NCBI GenBank assembly: GCA_009885415.1
Contig: VFKU01000064.1
Span: 1 to 7,465, forward strand
Source of the DNA: Rhodothermota bacterium
GTDB taxonomy: Bacteria > Hydrogenedentota > Hydrogenedentia > Hydrogenedentales > GCA-2746185
Direction: 5' to 3'
Length of the DNA stretch: 7,465 bases
Shown: positions 1 through 6,102 of the stretch, one piece after another
Layout of the letters: every line of letters begins with the position of its first letter
Numbering within the stretch: the first letter of the stretch is position 1
Position numbers and translations under genes: made by a program
The notes under the pieces: model-generated
What the model saw: the letters and a program-made list of their open reading frames with translations, nothing else
Database searches by the model: none
What the model was told of the DNA's origin: nothing

Positions 1-120
1 CACTACGTTGCGCGAGACGTCTTCGAGGCGGCCGGCGAGGAAGACGTCGAGGCGCAGTCCGTCCTCGGTGATTTCTGCCGTGAACTCGGCGGGCGCGGAT
101 TGGGAATTGGTTTGAGTCAT
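1..120 (-). CDS. RluA/RluD-family 23S rRNA pseudouridine synthase, N-terminal fragment (3' end outside window)
   Basis: Forty codons are visible, reading down from an ATG at 118-120. After a polar leader of about 20 residues comes GLRLDVFLAGRLEDVSRNVV (residues 21-40). This matches the start of the S4 RNA-binding domain that opens RluA/RluC/RluD-type synthases (pattern RLD-x-FLA-x-x-L-x-D-x-SR). Family members isomerise specific uridines of large-subunit rRNA to pseudouridine in the cytoplasm. The catalytic domain with its RLD motif lies beyond the window edge, so RluD cannot be told from RluA or RluC and no symbol is given. The gene lies 77 bases downstream of rpsU on the same strand, with a strong hairpin between them. 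No clear Shine-Dalgarno precedes the ATG; the upstream bases read CATTTCAACC. The family call is fairly safe because the S4 start is distinctive, but it rests on 40 residues. Confidence 0.8.
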   Translation of the reverse strand, partial: MTQTNSQSAPAEFTAEITEDGLRLDVFLAGRLEDVSRNVV

Positions 121-133
121 GGTTGAAATGAAT

Positions 134-162
134 CGGGCAGGACCGCTGGGCGGCCCTGCCCG
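134..162 (-). terminator. Stem-loop between rpsU and the pseudouridine synthase gene
   Basis: CGGGCAGG (134-141) pairs with CCTGCCCG (155-162). Inside it CCGC (143-146) pairs with GCGG (150-153) around a TGG loop, leaving only one A/C mismatch. The result is a nearly perfect 12-bp GC-rich stem starting 36 bases after the rpsU stop. In the minus-strand direction no run of T follows (next bases ATTCATTTCAACC), so this is not a textbook intrinsic terminator. It could be a partial terminator, a processing site, or an mRNA-stabilising 3' structure that sets the ratio of rpsU to the downstream gene. Confidence 0.5.
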
Positions 163-197
163 GTTTGATATTTAAAGTTGCTCGCGGCGGAACGGAC

Positions 198-398
198 TTA
201 GGAAGCCGCCGGGGTTTCGTTGGTGGAGACTTGCCGGGCGATGGCCTTGGCGAGCTTGCGGCGCCGGCGTTCGCTGGGCTTCTCGTAGTATTTAATTTCT
301 TTGAGACGCTGCATGAGCCCCTCCTTGTTGCACTTCTTCTTGAAGCGCCGCAAGGCCTTTTCAAACGGCTCATCGGGTCTGACACGGACTTTCGTCAC
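198..398 (-). CDS. rpsU: Small ribosomal subunit protein bS21
   Basis: The product has 66 residues and is strongly basic. It carries the bS21 pattern throughout: TKVRVRPDEPFEKALRRFKK (2-21), CNKEGLMQRLKE (23-34), then YYEKPSERRRRKLAKAIAR (37-55) and a short neutral tail. bS21 joins the 30S subunit late and sits near the 16S 3' end, where it helps initiation. The usual length is about 58-71 residues, so this copy is complete. The reading frame stays open upstream to 506, but homology to the family begins exactly at the GTG at 396-398. AAGGGAGG (409-416) stands 10 bases before that codon, so GTG is taken as the start. A promoter-like sequence lies about 100 bases upstream. The gene is followed on the same strand by a pseudouridine synthase, giving a ribosome-related pair. 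Confidence 0.95.
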   Translation of the reverse strand: MTKVRVRPDEPFEKALRRFKKKCNKEGLMQRLKEIKYYEKPSERRRRKLAKAIARQVSTNETPAAS

Positions 399-408
399 GC
401 GGAACCAA

Positions 409-416
409 CCTCCCTT
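409..416 (-). promoter_or_regulatory. Ribosome binding site fixing the rpsU GTG start
   Basis: On the minus strand AAGGGAGG lies ten bases before GTG at 396-398. It is a strong Shine-Dalgarno match. It settles the choice of the GTG over the in-frame upstream ATG at 504-506, which would add 36 residues unlike any part of bS21. Confidence 0.8.
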
Positions 417-496
417 CGGAATCAGATGGTGCGTCGCCAGCCCACATAACGAAACAAAACGGCGCGAAAGCGAGGTGAAACGATCTTCGGACACGT

Positions 497-526
497 AGTA
501 TAACAAGCACAGGCAGCGGGCAACAA
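497..526 (-). promoter_or_regulatory. Probable sigma-70-type promoter of rpsU
   Basis: Read on the minus strand, TTGTTG (521-526) is followed after 18 bases by TATACT (497-502). These match the -35 TTGACA in four of six positions and the -10 TATAAT in five of six. The predicted start near 490 would give a leader of about 90 bases before the rpsU GTG. The sequence lies in the divergent gap between rpsU and the sulfatase-like gene, so the region 399-640 probably holds promoters for both. Confidence 0.55.
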
Positions 527-640
527 GTACCTAACGCCCCTAAATGGCCGCTCGTGCACCGCGTCCCACGGCAATTCTGTAGAATGCCGGGACGTTTTTG
601 TACGCAGCGCACCAGCGCTACATGGTTTGTAGAGGTTTTT

Positions 641-2833
641 ATGGGATTTAGACACCCTGTCACCGTCCATTCGCTGACTGCCGCAGTCCTGCTGGCACTC
701 TGTAGTGCGGGGGTGGCGGCGTGTCGACCTGCGACCCAAGAGGCCAAGCTCCCGGCGCGCGAGCAGGGTCTGGATGGGTTTGCGCGAGAACGGATTAGCG
801 CCGCAGCGCCGCCGCAGACCGAGTGGCGAGATGCGGTGGCGTTTCAGTCTGATTTGGCCATTCGGCTTGACCTTGGATCGGCGACGCCGCGATCGACAAT
901 CCGGGTAGGTTTGCTGGACAGTTCCGGGGCGCCCGTAAGTATACGGTTACTTGCCGGTGATCGCGTGCTGAATTCGGCGAAATCCGCAGGCGAGGGCACA
1001 TGGACGGACTGGCGCCTTGCGCCCGAAGGGCTTGCCGCGAACAGTGCGCCCGTGACGCTCGAGTTCGCCGCAAGTGGCAAATTCTGGGTGAGCACGGCGG
1101 AACTTGTCACGTCGCCAGCCGCGCAACCGCCGGTAATTGTGGTGCTGGTGGACACGCTGCGCCGGGATCACCTGGGTTGCTATGGCTACGCCCGGCCCAC
1201 ATCGCCGAATATAGACACGTTCGCCAAGGAAGCGATCCGCTTTGAGCGTTTTGTGCCGGCGAGCTCGTGGACGCGGCCGTCGGTCGCGTCGTTAATGACC
1301 TCAACGATGCCAGGTGTGCACGGCGCGGAAGACCTCGGCGACCATCTGCGCGAAGGGCTGCCGCGAATCAGCGAGGTGTTTGGAAAAGCCGGTTACGAAA
1401 CGCGCGCGTTGGTAACGAATCCGAACTGCCTGCCGATCTGGGGCTTTGGCGACGGCTTTTCCCGTTTCATCGACGTGGGCTCTGAAGAGTGGCTCAAGCA
1501 GGACGACGGCGTAGTGATGAAGGAGGCCGCGGAGGCCGTGCGCGATGCGGCAGGGCGGCCGTTTTTCCTGTATGTGCACGCGCTTGCGCCGCACGAGCCC
1601 TTCACCCCGGCCGAGCCGTACCGCAGCCAGTTTGCGAGCGCCGCGCCGGCCGCAGGCACAGCGCCGCAGCCGCATCAGGACCTCATTGACCTATACGACG
1701 CGGAGATCCGATATTTTGACACGTTGTTTGGAGAATTTGTCGCCACGCTCAAGGAAACCGGCGTGTACGATTCGTCGATCATCGTGTTCCTTTCAGATCA
1801 CGGCCAAGCCTTCGGCGAGCACGGAAACATAGGCCACGGCAGCAGCCTGTATGAGGAACAGATGAACCCGCCGCTCATTGTCCGGCTTCCGGGAGGAAAA
1901 CATGCCGGTGGTGTGCACGACTCGCTGATCGAAATGATCGATGTCGCGCCGACACTCGCGGCGCTGGCGGCGGTCAGCACGGATCCGCGCTTCCAGGGAC
2001 GATCGTTTGTGCCGGTCATTGAGAACGATACCTGGGAAAAAACCCTGGCGTACGCCTCGCTCCAGCACCGCGAGTTCAGCCAGTACATGGCGCGCACCCA
2101 GGACACGAAGTACATCCGCGACGTGGCGGCTCCGGGCGAAAAATGGTTCGACCTGGCCGCGGACCCGCTGGAGTTGCATCCCTTGCAAACACCGGCGGCA
2201 AACGAGGCGGCGCTGCGCGGCCACGTGGAGCAGATGACCTCGCTGGGCCAAGTCGGCCTGCATATCCTGATCACGTCCGATTCCGCGAAGCCGCTGGCCA
2301 TCGCCGGCGAAATCCAGGTGGCGGGCCTGGGCGAAGTGCGACTGGACTATCCAAAGGATCGGTCGGCGTTGCAGTCCGATCTGGGTGCGGCGCACTTCAC
2401 CGTCCACATGCCGGGCGCGGAACCGGGCGTCAACCCGTCGGCGCGGCTGGCGGAAGCAATGGACGCGATGGTGACGATGCGGAACCTTGCCGTGCTGAAC
2501 AATGAGCGGGTGACCACGGAGCAAGACTACGCGGGTCTCAGTGCGCAAGTCGCGGCGGACGCGGAAGTGAATATTTCACTGAGCTTTGACGGAGCGCTGG
2601 TGATTGCGGAACAGGTGCACTTCGGGGCGTCGCGGAGCGCACACGCGTTGGACGGACGGGCGATTCCGATGGCCGAGGTGCGCGGGTCGTCCGTGGATTT
2701 TGATCCGGCGGCGCTTCCGGTGCGCTTGGCCGTATACGTGTGGTACGTGCCTTCGCCGGATCAAATCTACGGCGACCAACTTACGCCGGAGATCCGCGAG
2801 TCAATGCGGGCGCTGGGCTATATCACCGACTGA
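641..2833 (+). CDS. Sulfatase-like (alkaline phosphatase superfamily) lipoprotein hydrolase or transferase
   Basis: The 730-residue product starts with a lipoprotein signal: a hydrophobic stretch at 11-20 and a VAAC lipobox with Cys28, so it should be anchored on the outer face of a membrane. Residues about 60-160 look like a beta-rich accessory domain. The sulfatase domain (PF00884 type) spans about 163-450: metal ligand Asp171 in VDTLRRDHLGCYGY, SSWTRPSVASL at 208-218, HALAPHEPF at 313-321, and SDHG at 385-388 followed by FGEHGNIGHG. In true sulfatases the CxPxR motif falls at the second of these. Here Thr211 takes the place of the Cys/Ser that becomes formylglycine and Val takes the Arg position. 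The last 200 residues are unassigned and end in TPEIRESMRALGYI, a common closing motif of this subfamily. The ATG at 641 is chosen because AGAGG lies five bases upstream and it exposes the signal peptide. Substrate unknown; a Thr-nucleophile phosphoryl transferase or hydrolase is as likely as a sulfatase. Confidence 0.88.
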   Translation: MGFRHPVTVHSLTAAVLLALCSAGVAACRPATQEAKLPAREQGLDGFARERISAAAPPQTEWRDAVAFQSDLAIRLDLGSATPRSTIRVGLLDSSGAPVSIRLLAGDRVLNSAKSAGEGTWTDWRLAPEGLAANSAPVTLEFAASGKFWVSTAELVTSPAAQPPVIVVLVDTLRRDHLGCYGYARPTSPNIDTFAKEAIRFERFVPASSWTRPSVASLMTSTMPGVHGAEDLGDHLREGLPRISEVFGKAGYETRALVTNPNCLPIWGFGDGFSRFIDVGSEEWLKQDDGVVMKEAAEAVRDAAGRPFFLYVHALAPHEPFTPAEPYRSQFASAAPAAGTAPQPHQDLIDLYDAEIRYFDTLFGEFVATLKETGVYDSSIIVFLSDHGQAFGEHGNIGHGSSLYEEQMNPPLIVRLPGGKHAGGVHDSLIEMIDVAPTLAALAAVSTDPRFQGRSFVPVIENDTWEKTLAYASLQHREFSQYMARTQDTKYIRDVAAPGEKWFDLAADPLELHPLQTPAANEAALRGHVEQMTSLGQVGLHILITSDSAKPLAIAGEIQVAGLGEVRLDYPKDRSALQSDLGAAHFTVHMPGAEPGVNPSARLAEAMDAMVTMRNLAVLNNERVTTEQDYAGLSAQVAADAEVNISLSFDGALVIAEQVHFGASRSAHALDGRAIPMAEVRGSSVDFDPAALPVRLAVYVWYVPSPDQIYGDQLTPEIRESMRALGYITD

Positions 2834-2844
2834 GCCGCGCGCCT

Positions 2845-3900
2845 TCATTTTGGCGCAGCGCCAGCGGCGAGGCGAGTTTCTGCGAGTTGATCGGCGGCCT
2901 GGGCCGTGGTGATTTCTTGTTCGCGGGCAATGCGGAAGACCTCGGCGAGGGCGGTGGCGATGGTCTTGACCCGCTCGTTGGCAGCGGTGGGGCTGTAGCC
3001 GCCGGGAGTAAATTCGCAGGCGATATTGATGATACCGCCGGCGTTGACGACGTAGTCCGGCGCGTAAAGGATGCCGCGCTGTTGAAGCCGCAGCGCGTCT
3101 TCGGGTTTGACGAGCTGATTGTTCGCCGCACCAGCGACGATGCGGCAGCGTAAGCCCGGAATCGAGTGTGCGTTCAAGATGCCGCCGCGACCGCAGGGGG
3201 AGAAAACGTCGCAGGGGTACGTGAGCGCGGCGTCGGGGCCCTCGAGGAATTGCGCGCCGGTGCACGCGGCGACGGCGCGTGCGCGGGCAGCGTCGAGATC
3301 GCAGACGGCCACGGACATACCGGCGTCGCGGCAAAGTTCGGCGAGGCGTCCGCCGACGGCGCCGACACCTTGAATCGCCACGCTGCGACCGGACGGATCT
3401 TCGGAGCCGAATGCTTCTTTCATGGATGCGCGAATCGCGATCAGGCAGCCGGCGGCGGTAAGCGGCGAAGGGTTCCCGCTTGAGCCGCGCTCGAGGGAGA
3501 GGCCCGAGACCCAGCGGGTTTCCCGCCCAACGGTCTCAAGGTCGGCGACCGTGATGTTCATGTCTTCAGCGGCGATGTAACGTCCGCCGAGCGCATCGAT
3601 GGCGCGTCCAAGCACAAGGAACATGGCCTCGGTCTTGGTCTTCGGGTCGCCGAGGATCACGGCCTTGCCGCCGCCTTGGCCGGTCTGCGCGACGGCGGCC
3701 TTGTACGTCATCGCGCGGGCGAGCCGATTCGCGTCTTCAAGCGCTTCGGCCTCCGTCGCGTAAGGCCACATCCGCATGCCGCCAAGCGCGGGGCCGAGCA
3801 CCGTGCTGTGAATGGAAATGAAGGCATTCAGTCCGGAAGCGGGGTCGAGGATGTGGACGACGCGATCATAGCCGGGCGTGGGGATTTCGACGAATTGCAT
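2845..3900 (-). CDS. Leucine dehydrogenase (Glu/Leu/Phe/Val dehydrogenase family)
   Basis: This cytoplasmic enzyme should oxidatively deaminate branched-chain amino acids to 2-oxo acids with NAD+ (or run in reverse). The 351 residues match the Bacillus-type leucine dehydrogenase layout end to end: ASGLNAFISIH (21-31), LGPALGGMRMWPY (35-47), MTYKAAVAQTGQGGGKAVI (64-82) with the substrate and catalytic lysines at 67 and 79, AEDMN (111-115) with the catalytic Asp113, SSGNPSPLTA (140-149), the Rossmann loop GVGAVGG (178-184) with Asp201 at the end of the next strand (favouring NAD over NADP), and IVAGAANNQL (254-263) plus APDYVVNAGGIINIA (280-294). Length is normal (about 350-365). The stop lies 11 bases from the stop of the convergent sulfatase-like gene. 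The Shine-Dalgarno is poor: GAAGGA lies about 13 bases before the ATG, beyond an A-rich tract. Specificity for Leu over Val or Phe is inferred from overall similarity. Confidence 0.93.
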   Translation of the reverse strand: MQFVEIPTPGYDRVVHILDPASGLNAFISIHSTVLGPALGGMRMWPYATEAEALEDANRLARAMTYKAAVAQTGQGGGKAVILGDPKTKTEAMFLVLGRAIDALGGRYIAAEDMNITVADLETVGRETRWVSGLSLERGSSGNPSPLTAAGCLIAIRASMKEAFGSEDPSGRSVAIQGVGAVGGRLAELCRDAGMSVAVCDLDAARARAVAACTGAQFLEGPDAALTYPCDVFSPCGRGGILNAHSIPGLRCRIVAGAANNQLVKPEDALRLQQRGILYAPDYVVNAGGIINIACEFTPGGYSPTAANERVKTIATALAEVFRIAREQEITTAQAADQLAETRLAAGAAPK

Positions 3901-4005
3901 GGATTTTTTTCGTTCCTTCGGATGGCGTCACGGTAGCACGGCGAGTTCGCGGGGCCTAAATCCGAGCGCCGGGCCCGTTCCCGCTCCCATCTCGTCCGCG
4001 CTTCC

Positions 4006-4013
4006 TTTATACT
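4006..4013. promoter_or_regulatory. Overlapping divergent -10-like elements between leucine dehydrogenase and the oxidoreductase operon
   Basis: TATACT (4008-4013) reads on the plus strand, and TATAAA (4006-4011) reads on the minus strand from the same bases. The first lies 23 bases before the operon ATG at 4037 and the second about 105 bases before the leucine dehydrogenase ATG. TATACT is also the -10 proposed for rpsU in this window. Convincing -35 boxes are missing on both sides, so this is a tentative call. It is the only AT-rich island in the 136-base divergent gap apart from the poly-T/A tract next to the dehydrogenase start. Confidence 0.35.
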
Positions 4014-4036
4014 GTCGCCACGGGGGGAACCGTAGA

Positions 4037-4960
4037 ATGCGAATCGCGCTCGTCGGGTGCGGGGCCCAGGGCTTGGCCTACGCCGCCGCCGCGTCCGAAC
4101 TCGGCCTCGATGTCGCCCTCTGCGCCGATCCCCGTGCCGTCGCCGCGAAGCAGGCCGCCGCTCTTTGTCGCGCCAAACCATCAACCAACTGCGATAAAAC
4201 ACTAGTTTGCGACGACATCGACGCGGTGCTCCTTTGCGCCCCTGCCGTCTCCCGCCTCGCGCAGCTCCGCCGCGCCGCATCGCACGGCAAGCACGTCCTC
4301 TGCGCCGCGCCCCTCGGGCACAGCCTCGCCCCCGCGCGCAAGGCGCTCGAAGCCGTCCGCACCGCCAGCGTCTCCCTCTACGTCGCCCACGATGGACGCG
4401 CCGCCCCCGAAGAGTTCACCCTCCTCTGCCAGCTTGATCAGGGCAGCATCGGCGGCGCCGGTTTTGTCCGCATCCACCGCAGCGGGCCCGCCGCCAAGGG
4501 CGCGCACGCGATCGAGTGTCTCCTCCCGCGCGATCTCGATGGGCTCTTCCGCCGCTTCGGAGCGTCCCCGCGCATCTACGCCCAGACACTACACCGCCCC
4601 GGCCTGTCCCATGCCTCCCTCACGCTCGCTTTCCCCGCCGGGCCCATCGTCCAATGGATCGCCACGCTCGGCGCGCCCGCCCGCACCCTTCTCGAGATGT
4701 GCGGCACCGCCGGCATGATTCAATTCAGCACCGACGACACCGTCCTCCAAGTCACACCAGCGCCCGGCACGCGCGCCGCGCCGCCCGATCGTTCCAGCCC
4801 CATCGCACACGGCCTGCCCGCACGCCACCTGGCGCACTTCCTCGCCACGATCGAGAAACCCACTGCTGAGGCCACCTGCGATCACGAACTCGCTATCGTC
4901 CGCGGCGTCGAAGCCGCGCTGCGCTCCGCCCGCACTGGCGCTGAAGTGAGGTTGCCATGA
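4037..4960 (+). CDS. Gfo/Idh/MocA-like protein lacking the catalytic EKP motif
   Basis: The 307-residue product opens with a Rossmann fold, MRIALVGCGAQG (glycine loop GCGAQG at 7-12), and continues with DDIDAVLLCAP (59-69) and HGKHVLCAAPLGHSL (83-97). The family normally has CEKP at the last of these, whose lysine takes part in catalysis and cofactor contact. Here Glu-Lys is replaced by Ala90-Ala91. The usual Asp-x-x-x-His of the C-terminal domain is also not recognisable; the matching stretch reads CLLPRDLDGLFRRFG (161-175). The end resembles the normal closing helix (FLATIEKPTAEA, 268-279). Start: ATG at 4037, with GGGGGG (4022-4027) nine bases upstream. The frame is open further upstream but without Rossmann homology. 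The stop overlaps the next start as ATGA. NAD(P) binding looks possible but oxidoreductase activity doubtful; a regulatory or structural partner of the intact paralogue two genes downstream is an inference. Confidence 0.8.
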   Translation: MRIALVGCGAQGLAYAAAASELGLDVALCADPRAVAAKQAAALCRAKPSTNCDKTLVCDDIDAVLLCAPAVSRLAQLRRAASHGKHVLCAAPLGHSLAPARKALEAVRTASVSLYVAHDGRAAPEEFTLLCQLDQGSIGGAGFVRIHRSGPAAKGAHAIECLLPRDLDGLFRRFGASPRIYAQTLHRPGLSHASLTLAFPAGPIVQWIATLGAPARTLLEMCGTAGMIQFSTDDTVLQVTPAPGTRAAPPDRSSPIAHGLPARHLAHFLATIEKPTAEATCDHELAIVRGVEAALRSARTGAEVRLP

Positions 4961-6102
4961 TCGACCCCGGCCTCTTCGAACTCGCGCGCGAAGGCGACCC
5001 CGAGGCACAGTGCATGCTCGCGGTCGCGCATCTCAACGGCGAGTCGCGCGATCGCCGGCGCGCGCTCTATTGGCTTCGCCGCTCGGCCGGCGCCGGTTTC
5101 GCGCCCGCGCAATACGCGCTCGCCAATCTGCACCTGCGCGAGAGCCACGGCGTGCTCTCGCCGCCGGCGCTTCGCTGGTTCACCCGCGCCGCCGTCCAGG
5201 GCGACACCGACGCGCAGCTTGCCCTCGCCTATCGCTACACCGCGCAAGGCGCCGCGCGAAACGCCGTGCGTTGGTTTCGGCGTGCCGCGCGCGCCGGCGA
5301 GGCCACCGCCATGTATCATCTCGCCCGCGCGCTTGAATCCGGCAAAGGCGCGGCCCGCGACTACAAGAAGGCCGCCGCCTGGTATCGCCGCGCCGCCCGT
5401 GGCGGCGACCTCCGCGCGCAAGTCGCCCTCGGCCGCATGTGCGCCGAAGGCTTGGGCATTCCGCGCAATCTTCCCCGCGCCGTCCGCTGGTATCGCCGCG
5501 CCGCCGAGTCCGGCAGCCGCCATGCTCAATGCATCGTCGGCCTTCACTACCTCGCCGGCCACGGCGCGCGCCGCGACATGCCCGAGGCCCTCGCCTGGCT
5601 TCGCCGCGCTGCGCAACAAGGCTATCCTCTCGCGCAATACTCCCTCGGTGCGGTGCTCATCGCCGACCCCGAAAGCACAGACGAGGCGCGCCTCGAGGGC
5701 TTCCACTCGCTCGAGGACGCCGCCGCCGCCGGCCAGCTCGACGCGACGGTCGCACTCGCCCGCGTGCATCTCGAAAACACGCTCATCCCGCGCGACTTGC
5801 GCCGCGCGCGCGTCTTGTTGCGCACCGCGTGCGCCAAGGGCCACGCCGCCGCCTGGCGCGAACTCGCCGAGACCTACGCCGGCGCCTACGAGTCGCGCCC
5901 CTCATGGACGCAAGCGGCCCATCTCTACCGTATCGCCGCGCGCCACGGCGACGCTTGGGCGCAGTTTCGCCTCGGCACCTGCTATTTGCACGGCCTCGGT
6001 CTTTCGCGTGATCCGCGGCTCGCGCGAAAATGGTTCGAGCGCGCCGCCGCCGCGGGGATTCTCGCCGCTGGCCATGCGCTCGAAGGGAGACACGCCGCAT
6101 GA
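4957..6102 (+). CDS. Sel1-like (TPR-type) repeat protein, about ten repeats
   Basis: The 381-residue product is nearly all Sel1-like repeats, roughly at 14-47, 48-82, 83-114, 115-150, 151-186, 187-222, 223-259, 260-295, 296-331 and 332-367, followed by a short tail. Each follows the pattern A-Q-x-x-L-(G/A) ... A-x-x-W-(Y/F)-R-R-A-A-x-x-G, clearest in AVRWYRRAAESG (175-186). Such repeats stack as alpha-alpha hairpins into a superhelix that binds other proteins; no catalytic residues are expected. No signal peptide or membrane segment is visible, so it is probably cytoplasmic. It is unusually rich in Arg and Ala. Repeats four and five share an identical 19-base DNA block (5379-5397 and 5487-5505), exactly 36 codons apart, suggesting fairly recent duplication or conversion. 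GAGG (4948-4951) precedes the ATG. The start overlaps the upstream stop and the stop overlaps the downstream start, both as ATGA, so translation of the three genes is likely coupled. The partner is unknown; the flanking oxidoreductases are natural candidates. Confidence 0.9.
   Translation: MIDPGLFELAREGDPEAQCMLAVAHLNGESRDRRRALYWLRRSAGAGFAPAQYALANLHLRESHGVLSPPALRWFTRAAVQGDTDAQLALAYRYTAQGAARNAVRWFRRAARAGEATAMYHLARALESGKGAARDYKKAAAWYRRAARGGDLRAQVALGRMCAEGLGIPRNLPRAVRWYRRAAESGSRHAQCIVGLHYLAGHGARRDMPEALAWLRRAAQQGYPLAQYSLGAVLIADPESTDEARLEGFHSLEDAAAAGQLDATVALARVHLENTLIPRDLRRARVLLRTACAKGHAAAWRELAETYAGAYESRPSWTQAAHLYRIAARHGDAWAQFRLGTCYLHGLGLSRDPRLARKWFERAAAAGILAAGHALEGRHAA

Noticed and set aside
165..449. 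Plus-strand open frame over rpsU
   Set aside because: Antisense shadow of the clearly recognised bS21 gene; no family pattern.
399..506. N-terminal extension of bS21 from the minus-strand ATG at 504-506
   Set aside because: The extra 36 residues do not match the family, the proposed -10 element overlaps this start codon, and a strong ribosome binding site points to the GTG at 398.
554..640. Upstream in-frame start for the sulfatase-like gene at 554
   Set aside because: It would bury the lipoprotein signal behind 29 extra residues, and it lacks a Shine-Dalgarno, whereas the ATG at 641 has AGAGG five bases upstream.
1793..2548. Minus-strand open frame of 251 codons opposite the sulfatase-like gene
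   Set aside because: His/Arg-rich composition typical of an antisense shadow. The opposite strand carries the SDHG and GEHG motifs of a real domain.
2852..2862. GGCGCAGCGCC palindrome near the convergent gene ends as a terminator
   Set aside because: It lies inside the last codons of the leucine dehydrogenase gene, has only a 5-bp stem, and no T-run follows on either strand.
3878..4036. Extended start (53 extra codons) for the first oxidoreductase-like gene
   Set aside because: The extension runs over the divergent leucine dehydrogenase start and the promoter gap. The Rossmann fold begins at the ATG at 4037, which has a GGGGGG ribosome binding site.
4882..5844. Long open frame (320 codons) on the minus strand opposite the Sel1 gene
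   Set aside because: Low-complexity Ala/Gly/Arg-rich product with no family pattern. It is a GC-rich shadow of the plus-strand gene, whose repeats are unmistakable.
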